Shown piece by piece: positions 12,478-24,630 of a DNA stretch of 64,000 bases; position 1 is the first letter of the stretch, and every line of letters starts with the position of its first letter. A program made the position numbers and the translations under genes. Source of the DNA: Tyto alba (Eukaryota; Chordata; Aves; Strigiformes; Tytonidae); the NCBI RefSeq assembly GCF_018691265.1, contig NW_024881283.1:5553731-5617730 (forward strand). Direction: 5' to 3'. The notes below the pieces were generated by a model. It worked only from the letters and a program-made list of their open reading frames with translations, did no database searches and was not told where the DNA came from.

Positions 12478-12665
12478 GCTTCCAGTAAACACAATATCTG
12501 ACACAGAATTAATGGGGGGATTATGCAGAATCAGCATATACATTTCTCAAAGTGACTTTTCTTGACAGAAGGACACTAATCGTGCTTTCAGAGATCAAAG
12601 CCTTTAATCAACATTTAAGCATCTTAAGTTTGTTCCACTTTATTAAATGAAAATAATGACACTGT
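12478..12665. promoter_or_regulatory. Candidate enhancer with TCF/LEF-type site
   Basis: Unique AT-rich DNA with AGATCAAAG at about 12593 (a full TCF/LEF consensus), nearby CCTTTAATC, GAATTAATG and ACTAATCG homeodomain-type words, and TCAAAGTGAC. Conservation is not demonstrated. Confidence 0.25.
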
Positions 12666-15106
12666 GTTTTACATTACATTAAGGAGGAGGAAGATGCCCC
12701 AGAAAAGCTGCCTGTTTCCTCTCTCTGCCGAAGTCCTACCCTTTATAGCTGAGCACAAAATTACCTCCTGTCCCACAGGGAAATGGGCTCGGTGGCAGCT
12801 TAAAGAGTGTCGCTGGAAAAGGCAGGCTTGATCTCCATCACCCATAAGTAGATCAGAAGCATTTGTTGACATGTGGTGAAGGTAGAGTCCTATACCATGG
12901 GCACATCCAGAGCAGCTGTGCATGTTCAAGGAGATGACAGGTAGTTCTGCGATGATTTGATGGAGTAAAACCTCTTTTTCACTGCAAAACACAAAGTGCC
13001 TGATTGAAATCTTTAGTAAACTTATCCTTCTTCTGCTAAATAGCTTGCACTTGCTGGCTGTGCTTGGGAAGAGATAGATTTATCCCCTTGGAAAGTGCTA
13101 AAATGAAACTTTTACATTTTCCAGTTTGAAGCTGTCTTGCTTAGAATTCGCCATTATTTTTATGATCACTTTTAAAAATGCTCAAGCTGGAAGTAAAACT
13201 TTCCCTTGGGTCTGCAATTATTTTTTTTTTCCCCTCCAATTTTCCAAAGAAAATGTTTAAAAAAAAAAGCAACAACAAACAAAAAACAAAACAAAACCCA
13301 CAAACCAGAATCTTTTATTCCCTATTTTAAACTATGCAGCATTACCAAAGAGCCTCGAAACGAATTTTTCTAACAGGTCTTTGCTTGCTCCCATGCTGAA
13401 GGACAAATCCTGCCCTTGCAGTGGAAGAATGGCTCCAAGAAAGGAGGGAAGGTTTTCAAACCTTGCCTCTCCTCAGCACTCCAGAACACAGGGAAGAAAA
13501 TGGGCCCTCCTGCACCACACTTCCTACCATCTCATCTTCTCCCAGTACCAAGGCCATCTCTCAGGTTGCAGTGCCAGAGCAGGAAGGTCTGATCCAGCTT
13601 TCAATCACCCTCCTTGTTAATTAGGTCTTGCTTTAATAGGCTTACAGCAAATAACCTAACCAGCATAAGGGAGATACAGCACCAGCCACTAGTTCTGCTG
13701 CGGTTGCCGTTTGTGGCCTGTCTCCCAGCTTCTTTTTCTCTGTGCTTGCTCACTCCTCGCTCATTTTCTTGTGCAGAGCAGCGCGTTGGGTACCCTGGGT
13801 CGCAGCAGCGCTTACCCTGGGTTTGCATGTGCTGCTGCTTGGCTTGTTCTGCTCCACTCCCCTTCCAGGGGGGGCTGGCCCGGGGAACCACCGCTCCCAC
13901 CCAGCTCAGTTACGCTCCTGTTCTTGTAGGAGATGTGGTGCTGGCGTGGTGGATGCCTGTTTTCCGCTGTCAGGAGAAAAAGGGGTTTACGGCAGATGGT
14001 TACAGCTCCCCACCCCAATGAGTAAATATCCAGTGACAGGGAGATGAGCAAGCAGGATTGCAGGAGTCAGCATCAGCTTGGGCTTCCAAAGCTGCTTTTC
14101 AGAGCTGTTAGCAGCTGCTCTCCTCCTCAACATTGCGGCAATGCTCAGCACCTTGGCAGAGCAAGCACATCCCGTGGAGGTGGGCAGCAGGGAGCCCAAG
14201 GCTCTGCCCTTCAAGTCCTGGTTTTGCCTGTGAGTCTTTATGTGACTTTTGAGTACATAATCTGTAAGCTGTCAAAAGAGTCTTCCGTCTTTGACTGCTC
14301 CAGGTCCATCTCAAAATCTCACCTGTGTTTGAAAAGACCCACTTGTTTCCTTTCTGGTTTAGGTGCAAGAATCTGCCAGAATGGTGTCTGTTCAGATCAG
14401 TGCTTACTCACTCTCTCACTCTCCCCAGTTTTTTATCTACCACTGCAGAGGCTTTTGGCTACACTTTTATTTCTTGGCCTGAACATCTACCTTGCCATCC
14501 AGATGGCTTTAGGGGAAGGAATTGGGCACTCATTGCCAAAACTCAGAGTTTCTTAGTTAGCAAGTCAAAGTAACACTCTTTTATTAAGCAAATTGCTTTC
14601 TAGGGCCTGCAGAAGTTTGCAACTTTGCTTCATGTCTGATATCCACAATCATACACTAAGAGGAAAATGAGAGCCGAGATATAAATCTGTAGTTTCATCT
14701 TCAAATTATAACTTTTTCAATGTCTAAATCTTGTTTTCTTCAGTCAGTACATCCTCTGTCTAGACACACTGGTACTATTATCTTTTCCTAAATAGCCAGT
14801 CCAACGTTTATGTGTTGACAACGTTGCAAATTCACTCTGCTCTTGCATTCCTTCCCATCCAAAGTCATGTTTGTGCTGGGTGGCATTGAGTCCTTCTGAG
14901 GTTTGTTTTTCATAAATGATCATTATCGCTGTCTTTCCTGCAAAACTGAACAGCCTGATCTTTGCATGTCACATGTCATTAGGTTTAAAGTCATTTAGCA
15001 AAGACATTAGTCTGCAGCTGGATGGAACTGTCTGGTACGTGCCACTTGATTTCAGCTTTCACGGTCTGACACTCACTTCAGGCTTTAAGTTCCTAATGTG
15101 ATGAAT
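12666..15106. other. Non-coding, no gene recognised
   Basis: Overlapping frames up to 170 codons (14044-14556 plus) with opposite-strand frames of similar size. No domain recognised. GC is higher at 13780-13930. Confidence 0.55.
13221..13300. repeat. T10 then A/CA-rich low-complexity tract
   Basis: T10 at 13221-13230, then A10 and CAACAACAAACAAAAAACAA-type sequence from 13259. The two runs could pair as a foldback. Confidence 0.85.
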
Positions 15107-15157
15107 CTGTGCCTCAGTTTACCTTTCATACCTACTAATTTCATTTAAAAATGGAAG
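15107..15157 (+). repeat. MIR-like SINE core relic
   Basis: CTGTGCCTCAGTTTACC followed by TTTCATACCTACTAATTTC matches the MIR core 'CTGTGCCTCAGTTTCCC...' with a decayed downstream part ending near AAAAATGGAAG. Confidence 0.5.
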
Positions 15158-15232
15158 AAATTTATTTTTCTTTTAATCTTTGCTGTTTCAAGTAGCAATG
15201 CACTATTGAGCCATGGAGATTTTTACACATGA

Positions 15233-15246
15233 ACACACACACACAC
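15233..15246. repeat. Short (AC)n run
   Basis: Seven AC dinucleotides. Too short to be strongly polymorphic. Confidence 0.8.
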
Positions 15247-16029
15247 CTGTGAGCACGCACCAGCACAGACGCATCAGCCCGTGAGCAGAGGGAGATGCGT
15301 GTGGCTCTGCAGCCTGAGACCTGCTCCGGTGGAGACTCCTCCTGGGAGTTGTGACAAGCCTTGGCTTCACCTTCCCCCTGGGCACAGTGCCCTTGCTTCG
15401 GAGGGTTACCATAAGGGTTAGTTCATTAACACTTGTAGAAGACACGTGAAGCGGAAAATCATGTATGAGCGTGCTGTTTGGGCAGTGGAGAAGAGCTGTC
15501 GTGCCCGTTCACTGCCTCCCATGAAACGGTCACCTCCATTTGGAGTTTGCCTTTTGCAGTGTCCGAGCATGGACATGGATGTAACTCCCACCCTGAGCTA
15601 CCCAGCATCAGCTGGGCTGGCTCTAAAGCCGCAGTCAGACTTTTATCTGCCTAAAGAGGCAGAGCGAGAGTCCAGCAGGAGATCTGTCTGTGAAGGGAAT
15701 GAGATAAATAATTGACTACAACAAACTTACTGTACAAAACGGTCTGGCCTGGTGGCTAGGGCATGCTGCTTGGACCTGAGCACTGTGGACTGCCATACCC
15801 AGGCAGAGAGGACATAAACTCTCTTCCCTTCCTTCAAACCTATTTTAACCTCATGGGCTGGTGGAAGAACAGGGGAGGAAATGGTTTTCTCTCCCAGTTA
15901 TAACAATCCCACTCTTCACCTCTGGTGGCATTCACCGCTCAGGGCAAAACGAGTCAAGTTTTCCATTTTTTCCCATCCAGCGCACTTTTGTCTGTTTTTT
16001 GTCTCCATATTGGTGAAATAACTGATGGG
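15247..16029. other. Non-coding apart from the SINE piece
   Basis: Frames of 80-89 codons on both strands, no domain. Confidence 0.55.
15741..15790 (+). repeat. tRNA-derived SINE head relic
   Basis: GGTCTGGCCTGGTGGCTAGG followed by GCATGCTGCTTGGACCTGAG resembles the tRNA-like 5' part of sauropsid SINEs ('CTGGCCTGGTGGTTAGGGCACTCGCCTGGGA'), itself close to the 5' half of tRNA-Glu. No intact B box is visible and it is not a functional tRNA gene. Confidence 0.42.
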
Positions 16030-16300
16030 CTTACTCTCAGTCCCAAACGGAGACGGGCAGCTATTGCTCCACCATCCCCGCAGATCCCGGACCTCGTCAG
16101 CACAAACTGTTCAGCAGCTTCTGCTGCTCTTCGGGCAGCGTCTGCGGGGCCCCGACACGTGGAGCAGGGAGCGAAGGGCAGGGGAAGCAGTCCGTGCCGC
16201 CGTCGTTCCGTCGCGATCCGTGTCTCCCCTTGGCGAGCGGCCGCACGCCTGGTAAAGCCGATCGCTGGGGAGTGACGGCGTTGGTACACGCTGCCACGCC
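16030..16300. promoter_or_regulatory. CpG-rich islet, possible orphan CpG island
   Basis: About 30 CpGs lie in 270 bp by eye, including CCGCCGTCGTTCCGTCGCG and GGCGAGCGGCCGCACG with an intact NotI-type GCGGCCGC octanucleotide. The flanks are ordinary CpG-depleted DNA. Such retained CpGs usually mean an unmethylated germline state, as at promoters or enhancers. No TATA box or convincing first exon is visible. Overlapping open frames here on both strands follow from the GC richness. Confidence 0.4.
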
Positions 16301-17063
16301 AGCTCATCACTGCTTTTGTCACGCAGTGACCCTGGCAGGCATCGAGTGTCTGGCAGCACTAAAAATATCAGCTATTGCTGTCTGTTAGGCTGCAAAACCA
16401 CGGGGCACCCATGCAGCCACAGGGCATGCCAGTGAGGTGAGGCTTTCCAAAGTCTCTCCTCCTGGCAAGGCAGTGTCTCTGTTTTCTTATACAGCAACTT
16501 AGTTGTCTTTGAGTGAAGACCTTTTTCAAGATGAATAATCCCCTTTTGGGGGAGGATGAGAGAAACCCGTGGTGACATGATTTCAGAAAGTGTGATGTAA
16601 GGGGAGATCCAGAAGAAGAGAGGGGAGGGATGGATGGACGGGCACCGGGCTAGGATGGCAGGAAAGCTGAAGGGCAAGGGCAGCCTTGAAGCGACAAGAT
16701 GGTCCAGACAGCTCAGCAGTGGTGTTGGCAGAAGGCTCAGCAGGCTCCTGTGGCTCTGATGCTTTTTCACACTGACTTCTTGCATTCTGTTCATGTTTCT
16801 TTCTATTTCTACACCTGGATCATGGCCAGAATGAAAAACAAGAAGGGGAGATAGAAAACTTAGTGCTTTTCAATTAAACAAGAAGCACTTTGCCATTGTA
16901 AGTGAGCTTATTTAGACATTAAATCAAAATCAAATGCTTGCACTATCAGTGCTACTTACAGTCTGATAATTAATGATGGCTTTCCCCAGCGAAAACTCTT
17001 CTGTGTTCTGTCAGCACCACTGTACATCTTTGATCGAAAGCTTTTTAAGTAGTTTTAGAAGCT
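16301..17063. other. Non-coding, no gene seen
   Basis: A 140-codon minus frame (16372-16794) with low-complexity Leu/Pro/Ser content is judged chance. GGATGGATGGACGG at 16628 is a very short GGAT-like repeat. Confidence 0.55.
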
Positions 17064-17150
17064 GGATCTGTAAAATAAGAATAACACGTAGTGGTAATTC
17101 TCTGCCCAAGAAATAAATAATAAAGGCTTGTAACATTTAAGTGTTGGATG
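17064..17150 (+). repeat. MIR-like SINE 3' half relic
   Basis: GGATCTGTAAAATAAGAATA, later AATAAATAATAAAGGCTTGTA and ACATTTAAGTGTTGGATG, follow the order of the MIR downstream part ('ATCTGTAAAATGAGGATAATA...AATAATGCTTGTAAAGCACTT'). Decayed but the order is preserved. Confidence 0.48.
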
Positions 17151-19854
17151 TCAGCTAATCAACAATTTCAGCATCATTGCGTGGTGGTGAGCTGAGAAAT
17201 GGGAGACTGAAGGGTTTTCTTTGCAGTCATGTGGAAACTCTTTTACATCCCTTTGACAGTGTGAAGGAGTTTTAAAGCAGATGTAAATTATTTTCGCCTT
17301 GTTTTTAGGACCTTTTCTGTAACCTAGATGGTGGAAAGGGATCTTGGTGCTAATGAAAATCAAGCTCAGTTCTTATGAAAATACAAACCATCCCAATTGT
17401 ATTTGCCCTTCCCCCTGCCTAGTGTTGGAAGAGGACAAAAGCAGAAAAGGAGGCAAAACTGCATGTGGTTAACTGTATACGTTAGTCTTTCTTAAGCAGA
17501 AGTCCCCAGGGTCGTATCCCATCAGGGACCCTCAGCAGCCACAAGGTAACACGGACACCTTGGGAGCTGGAAGCATGGACTGCTGGAAGGAGAAGCTGAC
17601 TGCAGGTCTAAGGGCTGCAGGAAGGTCAGAAACCTCGAACGGGGATGTGGCTGGCAGATCTCACCACCCCACCAATCCCTCACCTTTCTTACAGAGTTCG
17701 GACCGACCCCCATTCATAGATGAGCATTTCTTTTCATGCCATTTTTCGCGCCGCTCCCTTCAGAAGCACCCAGGAACTTTCCCACCCCTCCATTTGGAGG
17801 TAGAGTGAAGTCCCACTCGATGCTCTTGAGCAACATGTGCCTCCCCTCTCTGTTCTCAGCCAGCGGGGCTGAGGCCAGCATCCCCCACCCTTCCCTCTCC
17901 CAACCTGTCTGCTGGAAGGAGTCTTCTCTTCTCCCATCAACACGCTCAGCAGAGTAGACAGCTGCCAAGTGCAATAATTAGGCCTCACCTCACTCCGCCT
18001 AGCACTGCCAGCTGCTGGTACAATTAAGCTGCATTATTTCTTTCTAAATTGAGAAACGCTTCCCCTCCTCCCTTTGCTCCCCTCCTCCTTCCTCCTTCTC
18101 CCCCACGCACGCCGTGCGATTCACGATGGTGCAGCTTCAGCACTTCCCAGCCCGGGTGGGATGCTCGGTGCCAGGCAGGGTTTTGAGCTCCACGCAGGAC
18201 CTGCCCCTCCTCCTGGGAGAGAAGAAAAATGGGTTTCTGCCCTTCATTGTGGAGAGGGGAAAGGAGGGAGGAGGTAGAGCAGCGAGTAGCCACCGAGTGT
18301 TCCTTGCAGCCTGTCTGCCGTTACTGCGTTTGAGAGGTTTAATGCCGACAAGACTAAAACTCTTCCTATGCCATTCTGTTCTGCCTCCTTGGATCTCTGC
18401 CCTGTTCCCAGTTCCAGGGATGCTGTCCCCATCAACACCCAGCACAGGAGAGTGGGGTCCAGCCTGCCGACACAGCTGCTTGTGTGATCGTTCGCTCACC
18501 CCGTTAAGCCACCATAGGCCAGAGTAGCATTAAACAGTAGATCGTTGTGATTTTGGTTCATCTGGACTGAGAGCTGAAGTTTGAGCTCCTGTAGCAGTTT
18601 GGTGTGCAGATAATGACAGTAGCAGCATCTTCAGAGAGGTGGTGGAAGCCGGGGGGGGCGTGCTGAGCCCCAGCAGCCAGAGGGATGCATGGACCTTAAA
18701 CCTTAGTGAATAACCAGGACTATAAGTGGAAAGCAAAAACATGGTCTTCCTTTTCTGGTTGGTGGTATGCAAATGGCAACAGGAGGTCATTCTTTCTAGA
18801 GCCATCATGCAATAAGGGTGGTTTCGTGGTGTTCAGGTGAGAGACACATCTTACCTGCCGTGGAGGACAGGCTGTAGTGAGTGGACTCCAGCATCTGCTA
18901 AAGAAACCACATGGCCTGCCTTGCACAGAGGTGCAGGGCTCCAAGAGCAGGCTTACTAGAAATAGTTATTTAGAATGATTTCTCATCTGGCAGTCATTAC
19001 ATGTGATGCTAGAAAATCACAAAACGACATGAAGCTATGGTAAGCAGCCCATAAAGGACCTATTCATTCTTCTCGCTACGGTTAGATTTGTTGTTAGTTT
19101 CCGTTTTTGATTCAAATCGGGTTCAAATAGCCAGAAATAGTTAAAAAAGCACGTTGGAGCCATCTGAGCAGGATCATGGCATGAACAGTTTGTCATGTTT
19201 CTTCAGGCTGCATGAGAGGACTACTGGGGGAATCCAAAGCACGGGACATTCTAGAAGTGACAGCTTCATGCTGCTCACTTCATGTCCTCGGCATGGATTT
19301 ATGCACTCATTGAATTTGGTGTCTGGAGTAGATTAATTCTTTACAGTGGGGGTTATGTGGTGCAATGGAGGGATAGTAGGTCTAGAATTTGTCATCTGAG
19401 GGGATTGTAATCATGGTAATTAACAGTATTTGTAGATTTTAGCCTGGCTGGCAATAAGATTTTACACGGTGTATCTTCCACAGAATGATTTCTATTACTT
19501 CGAGCAGATATAAACTGACATGGGTTCAGAATGACTTGGAAAATCAATAAGCAATAAAACTTAGCATGAAAACAAATATGTTATCCCAATCAGAAAAAAA
19601 AAGCACTCAGAGACCATTAAACTAGTTAGACAGATGAAGTCAAATGTCACTGCAAGAGATGAGCAGTTGGTAAGGCAGAGATGCCAGGCTCACTTTCAGA
19701 ACACTTTTTCAACCTCTTTCTCTCCTTAGGATTGGGCTTGCTTCCATCTGCCAAACTCAGTCTGAATCAAGTGGAAAAAGCCTATAAAATATCTCATCTT
19801 CCCTAGAAGGTGTTTTCCTTTGTATTACCCTTCCATAGCGAATTTAGCAGTGGC
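17151..19854. other. Non-coding, no gene seen
   Basis: A pyrimidine-rich stretch at 18055-18110 (CTCCTCCTTCCTCCTTCTCC) and an octamer ATGCAAAT at about 18766. Frames up to 137 codons overlap on both strands without domains. An A9 run lies near 19593. Confidence 0.55.
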
Positions 19855-20165
19855 TAAGCATGCCCTTCGGGAGCTGGACGTGCTGCGGCGCTCTCCTTGC
19901 ACCTCTGCCCATCGTGGCTGAGCAGAGGGAGCCGAGGGACTCGGGGCCGTCGCGCTGGCCCCGCTGGAGACTTGGTGTTGAAGGGGGAGCTGAAGTTGAC
20001 CCCGACGTACGTTGCAGAGAGCTGGGCTGGAGGCTGAGCGGGCACTGTCAGGGTGCGGGAACCGCCGCGGCTGTCGGGGTGTCTCTGACCGCGAGAGCGG
20101 TTGTTCTCTGCGCAGCAGGACACCAGGAGCATGTCCCCCTGCCTACGCCGGGAACGGGGAACCAA
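19855..20165. promoter_or_regulatory. CpG-rich islet, possible orphan CpG island
   Basis: Roughly 28 CpGs occur in about 300 bp, for example GGGGCCGTCGCGCTGG, CCCCGACGTACG and GAACCGCCGCGG, ending sharply at the AT-rich TGATTAATTAATTAAAATG at 20175. Open frames of 103-104 codons exist on both strands at once, which is a GC effect and not evidence of coding. Either an unannotated promoter or an unmethylated enhancer would fit. Confidence 0.35.
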
Positions 20166-21493
20166 CTTCTCTGAGTGATTAATTAATTAAAATGCACTAG
20201 AGGAACTGCAGTTGAATATCTGACTGTAACCTGCGACTCTGGATTAGTTAGGACAGAAACCTTGCTTTACTCTGTGTGCGGAGTAAATTTAATGTGCTTG
20301 GACTTACCTGTTCGACCTAACAACGAGGGTACCAACAAGTCCCTCTGCTGCCGATAGCTCCCCTCACACGGCTGGGCTGAGATCAGCCATTTATACCTTC
20401 TGGGGCACTGAATATGTTTCAGACTGGTTATTTAAGTCAGTATGGACTGGGCCAGGAGAGCTGCTAGGCCTAGATGCTGACAGGTGTTGCTATTACAGTC
20501 TCAGCCAGTTTCCAGCAGCAGAAGAAATAATTTTTTATTGCTCATAATTATATGTTTTTAGCTAAATTAATCACTGGAGTAGATCTAGTATTTGGTTCAA
20601 CAGAATTGCACCATGCTACACTTATTCTGAATTGACCCTCTGGCTTTATGTGAGCTAAGCCTTATGGATGTTAATTGTGGTGGGAGGAAAGAATAATCCG
20701 CTGGTTAAAGTCCAGCTGGGTGCTCTGGAGCAGAGCTGGCTGGGCTGTTGCACTTGGTGGCTATTGCAAAATATTTGGGGGCTGACTTGATATAAATTGT
20801 GTTCTCTCCAGCTTTTTAGCAAAGAAACAAAACAAAACAAAACAAAAAAAAGATTAAGAAATCATTCCAGCTTGAACAAAGCATTTGCTTCATTTGGGGG
20901 AGATTGTGAACTCTTTGTTGTTCAATTGCCTAGAAAGATGTTGAGTAATAAAATCCCATATCAAAATAAAACCTTCCAATGTTTTGAGAAGGGAATTTGA
21001 AGCAGGGGAAGGGGACCAGCAGGCTGACGTGAATGAACTCAGCACTAGCTCATGACATATTCCAGGTTTACCAGAATCTGGATTTTCTCAACATAAAACA
21101 GCTGAGCCCAGCTGTGCTGGGAGGAGGTAACATCAAATGCTTGCCTGTCACAGGCTCCTTGATGGACCTCGGGTGAGCCACTTTGCCCTTTACATCCCAG
21201 CGAGGGGCAGTTTCAAGAGAAGTTCGAAGGAAAGAAGTAAAACCCTCTGTTTTTCACAAATGAGTAATCCATACAGTGTTGATGGCTAATCTAAAGGTTT
21301 TATTTAGATTAGTTCTTTTTGATTTTGACCATTTCATCCTTAATTGTTTTCTCTCTTTGTAAGTTAAGTTAAATTATGAATTGGAAAATCAGCCTAAACA
21401 GAAGAACAGAGCTTTTAATTAGGAAAATGTCAAAACAGGGTGTTTCAAAGTTCAGTACTTTTTGAACACTTGAAATTACAGATGGGTCAGAAT
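20166..21493. other. Non-coding, no gene seen
   Basis: AT-rich, opening with TGATTAATTAATTAAAATG. No frame over 70 codons. Confidence 0.6.
20828..20851. repeat. (CAAAA)n microsatellite
   Basis: Four CAAAA-type units, the last extended to an A-run. Confidence 0.9.
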
Positions 21494-21527
21494 GGACCTT
21501 TTCTTTTGAAGGACCTTTTCTTTTGAA
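21494..21527. repeat. Perfect 17-bp tandem duplication
   Basis: The 17-mer GGACCTTTTCTTTTGAA occurs twice in a row without mismatch (21494-21510, 21511-21527). Lack of divergence points to recent slippage duplication. Confidence 0.95.
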
Positions 21528-21736
21528 AAGTCCTGGTTCCAGTACATCAGCATTCCTCCATGGGGAAAAGATGAGGGAATTTCCTGGGCAATCTCTGAAT
21601 ATTTCTGGTACCTGAAGCAGCTTTTTAAAACCCTTTCACATACTTTCACTTTTACCCTCCCACACACACTGCTGAGAAATAAATCCTTTGGAAATGGAAA
21701 TCAGGCTTGAAGTAAACAGATTAGTAATGGTTATTT

Positions 21737-21865
21737 GGTAACACTTTATTAATTAAATGTCCTAAATGCATTTAAACCTAGGCATTTAATTTAGATTTAT
21801 AAGGATAATTTAGATTTATAAGAATCGTTATTATACATTAAGTACAGTAAATGCCAATTGATTTT
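21737..21865. repeat. Possible ancient DNA-transposon relic, AT-rich
   Basis: TTGGTAACACTTTATTAATT opens an AT-rich block with repeated TTTATAAG words, as in vertebrate non-autonomous DNA transposons whose ends read GGTAACACTTTA and interiors TTATAAGG. No matching far end (TAAAGTGTTACC) is visible, so this is tentative. Includes the 19-bp tandem duplication at 21787-21824. Confidence 0.25.
21787..21824. repeat. Near-perfect 19-bp tandem duplication
   Basis: TAATTTAGATTTATAAGGA is followed at once by TAATTTAGATTTATAAGAA, 18 of 19 bases identical. Confidence 0.93.
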
Positions 21866-24607
21866 TATAGACAATATTTACTGAGGTGTAACCACACTGC
21901 AAAATTTAATTATCTTCATACTTAGTTAAAAGGACAGTACAAAGGTTTCAGAACCAAGACCTTATGTAAGGGCTGGCAGAGTTGGGAGCTGCTCCTGCTA
22001 ATCTCACCTCAGAAAGCCAACCTTTACCCTGCCCTGTATCATCTGGAGTCATTTCCATAAATGCCAGGTAAAAGCTCAACATGCACTTTTCAGTGGGAAA
22101 ATATTTCACCTCGTTGTTCTCTGGCTGTGGGCTGCAGCTGGGGCGAGGACGGCACGCAGGCAGTGGCCCAAGGATGGAGAAGTTGGGTGTTGAAGCTGGA
22201 ACTCGTCCCCTTCAGCATCCTTTTTTGTAGAGAAATGTAATGGATCCCATCAAATATTTTCTGCCAATATGGTGCATTGTTAGGCTCCATTCTTAATATG
22301 AGAACTTAATACCTTTTAACATCACTCATCATGAAAAGGGTCAAGGTATAAGGAAAACAATGTCAGGGAAGACAGGGAGTCAGTGGCTGTGAGCAGAAGA
22401 CATTTGTGATTTCTGCCATGGAGAAGCAGTAATATGTCATTCTGGGACTGTTTGTGGGAGAGGAGTCACATCAACACATCTCTGTACTGGGAGAAAAATT
22501 TTAACATTTTCAAGTTGTCATATGTGGTTTCCAGAACAGAAAGTGTTAATCCAAGGACTTTTTATTTTGCCTTTGTGTTCTTTATATAGATATACTTTTA
22601 TTTCATTTTATTGTTAGCCTGTGTAGGAACTCATTCATAAATCAGGTCAAATTTATCTTCCCTTTCTCAGTCAGAAGCAACCCAGAAGTTAGTGCCTGTG
22701 TGGATGCTGGGAGGGACCACAGCAGCCAGTGCTCCTGGGGAAGGGGAGCAGGGAGCACAATTCCCCAAGCCCTGCTGATAAAACCACATGCAGAACCAAC
22801 ATTTGCAGCAAGGTAAAACACAGCCAGAATAACCAAGTCTGTGGTTTCCAGTCCTTCAGTGGTGGGAACCTGCAGCAAAATCATTTCCACTGCTGTCTTC
22901 CAGGATGGAAACATCATCAGCACTGGGACAGTCTGTGTGGGATCGCTTGCTGTTTCATTTTGCAAAAATTTTTACAAACATTTGATTCATTGGCAGTTTA
23001 GGAAGGTTCATGTTCTGTAAGCTTCACTTTGAGATTTGAGCAAGAACAAGCCCAGAATCTCAAGCAGAGGCCGATGAGTCTCACCTGTGTTCACGTCAGC
23101 CAGATAAATCAGCCCAGACATTCAAACAAGTTCATGAACCTTCAGGAAACTTTAAACGAACCTGGGCTGAATCTCCAGGCTAGATGCACAGTTCTCATAG
23201 GAAATAATTCACAACATGCAGCTTAGAAGGCAAGATAATGATTTCTGAAGTGAAAATAACATAAAGCATAGATATTATATGAGATAAACACATTTTTAAT
23301 GCAGTTATGCTGAAGACTTTGCTGTTGTAATCTTGGAATGTAAATTTGCCTGCTCTGACCACTCTGACTTTCCCCACATTTTTTTCTCTCAAACTTGACA
23401 GGTACTGAAAGCCTACAATTCACATCAAAATTAGCAGTAACCCCAAGTGCTTTAAAACCTCTGCAAACTCCAGACCATGCTGTATATTCTGTATTGTATC
23501 TCTTTAAGATGCAATATTGCACATTTTCCAGATGAAAAGTGATCCACTGCTGCATGGGGTAATTTCACAGCTAAATTGCTCAGTGGTCATAAGGAATAAC
23601 AGTTCAGCTGCGAGCCAGTGCGTCGGGCAGGGGATGAGCATATGGCAGAGAGGGTGCTTTGAGTGGAAAGATATTGTGCATGGGGAATCTAGCAAGCAAA
23701 TGAGATGATCCTGGTGAATCTGTAATTGAGATAATTACTCGAAATATAGATATTGAGTTTGTGGAGGAGGAGCTTCTCGGTGTGTGCTGGTGCATCTATT
23801 CATGTATTTGTGTGAATATGTGGATATTTGAGCTGACTCACTGGTTGAAGATTGGGACCAGTTGAACTCAGTGATGATGCTTTTAAGAAGGCCAGGCTTT
23901 TATTGCTAAAAACATCAGTCTTTGTGCGTCATGTTGGAGAAGGAGGGACAATTAAGGTGGACTTTAGGAAGAAGCAAGGCTAGGTGCCCACATCAAGATA
24001 ACCCAGCAGGAACAAGGCTTGTGACCTGCACTGGCTCCTTTGCAAATTCCCGGGATAATGGGGATGCAAGTAGCCTAAAATACTTCCTCCTAGATATGCT
24101 TTGGCCGTGACATTGAAAACTTTCTCTGAAGTCTTTGGCAATTCAGAGAAATTCGGGTTCTGCTTTGCAGCCGTCCTTTTATGCATCTGTGCGGTACAGC
24201 CTGGGTGGTAGAAGCAAAATTTGACTGTGCTCCAGAGAGGCTAAAAGTCACAGCCCCGCGTTTGTGCCACGCTGTGCTCGGGGATCTGGGTGGCACAGGC
24301 CACCATTGCGGGCAGCTTTGTAGTTCCATCCTCTACTCGTGCTCCAGGGCCCATCGTGAGCTCCTTCGTGGCAGTTCTCCAGAGGAAGGAGAGCAGGAAC
24401 CAATCCGTCACAAACACTTCTTCACCATCTGCGTCTGCCATTCTGGTGCAATTCTGAACTAAAACTGCTTCACGTGGGTTTCTTCGACTTTACTTCCCAG
24501 GGTGTCCCAAAATTTCAAACCTTGGCCCAGGGCGTGATGGCTTTGCACAGGAGCAACGAGCCTTGGTCCGATGTCTGGACCAGCCTTATGCTGATAGCAA
24601 TTTACTG
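21866..24607. other. Non-coding, no gene seen
   Basis: Frames up to 110 codons without domains. Unique DNA with no repeat I recognise. Confidence 0.55.
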
Positions 24608-24630
24608 CCCCCCCCCCCCCCCCCCCCCCC
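24608..24630. repeat. C23 homopolymer
   Basis: Twenty-three C in a row, followed by GCCC. Long poly-C/poly-G runs are rarer than poly-A/T and can form i-motif or G-quadruplex structures. Length may be uncertain because sequencing is error-prone here. Confidence 0.85.

Noticed and set aside
14044..14556. 170-codon plus frame
   Set aside because: No recognisable domain and overlapping frames on both strands.
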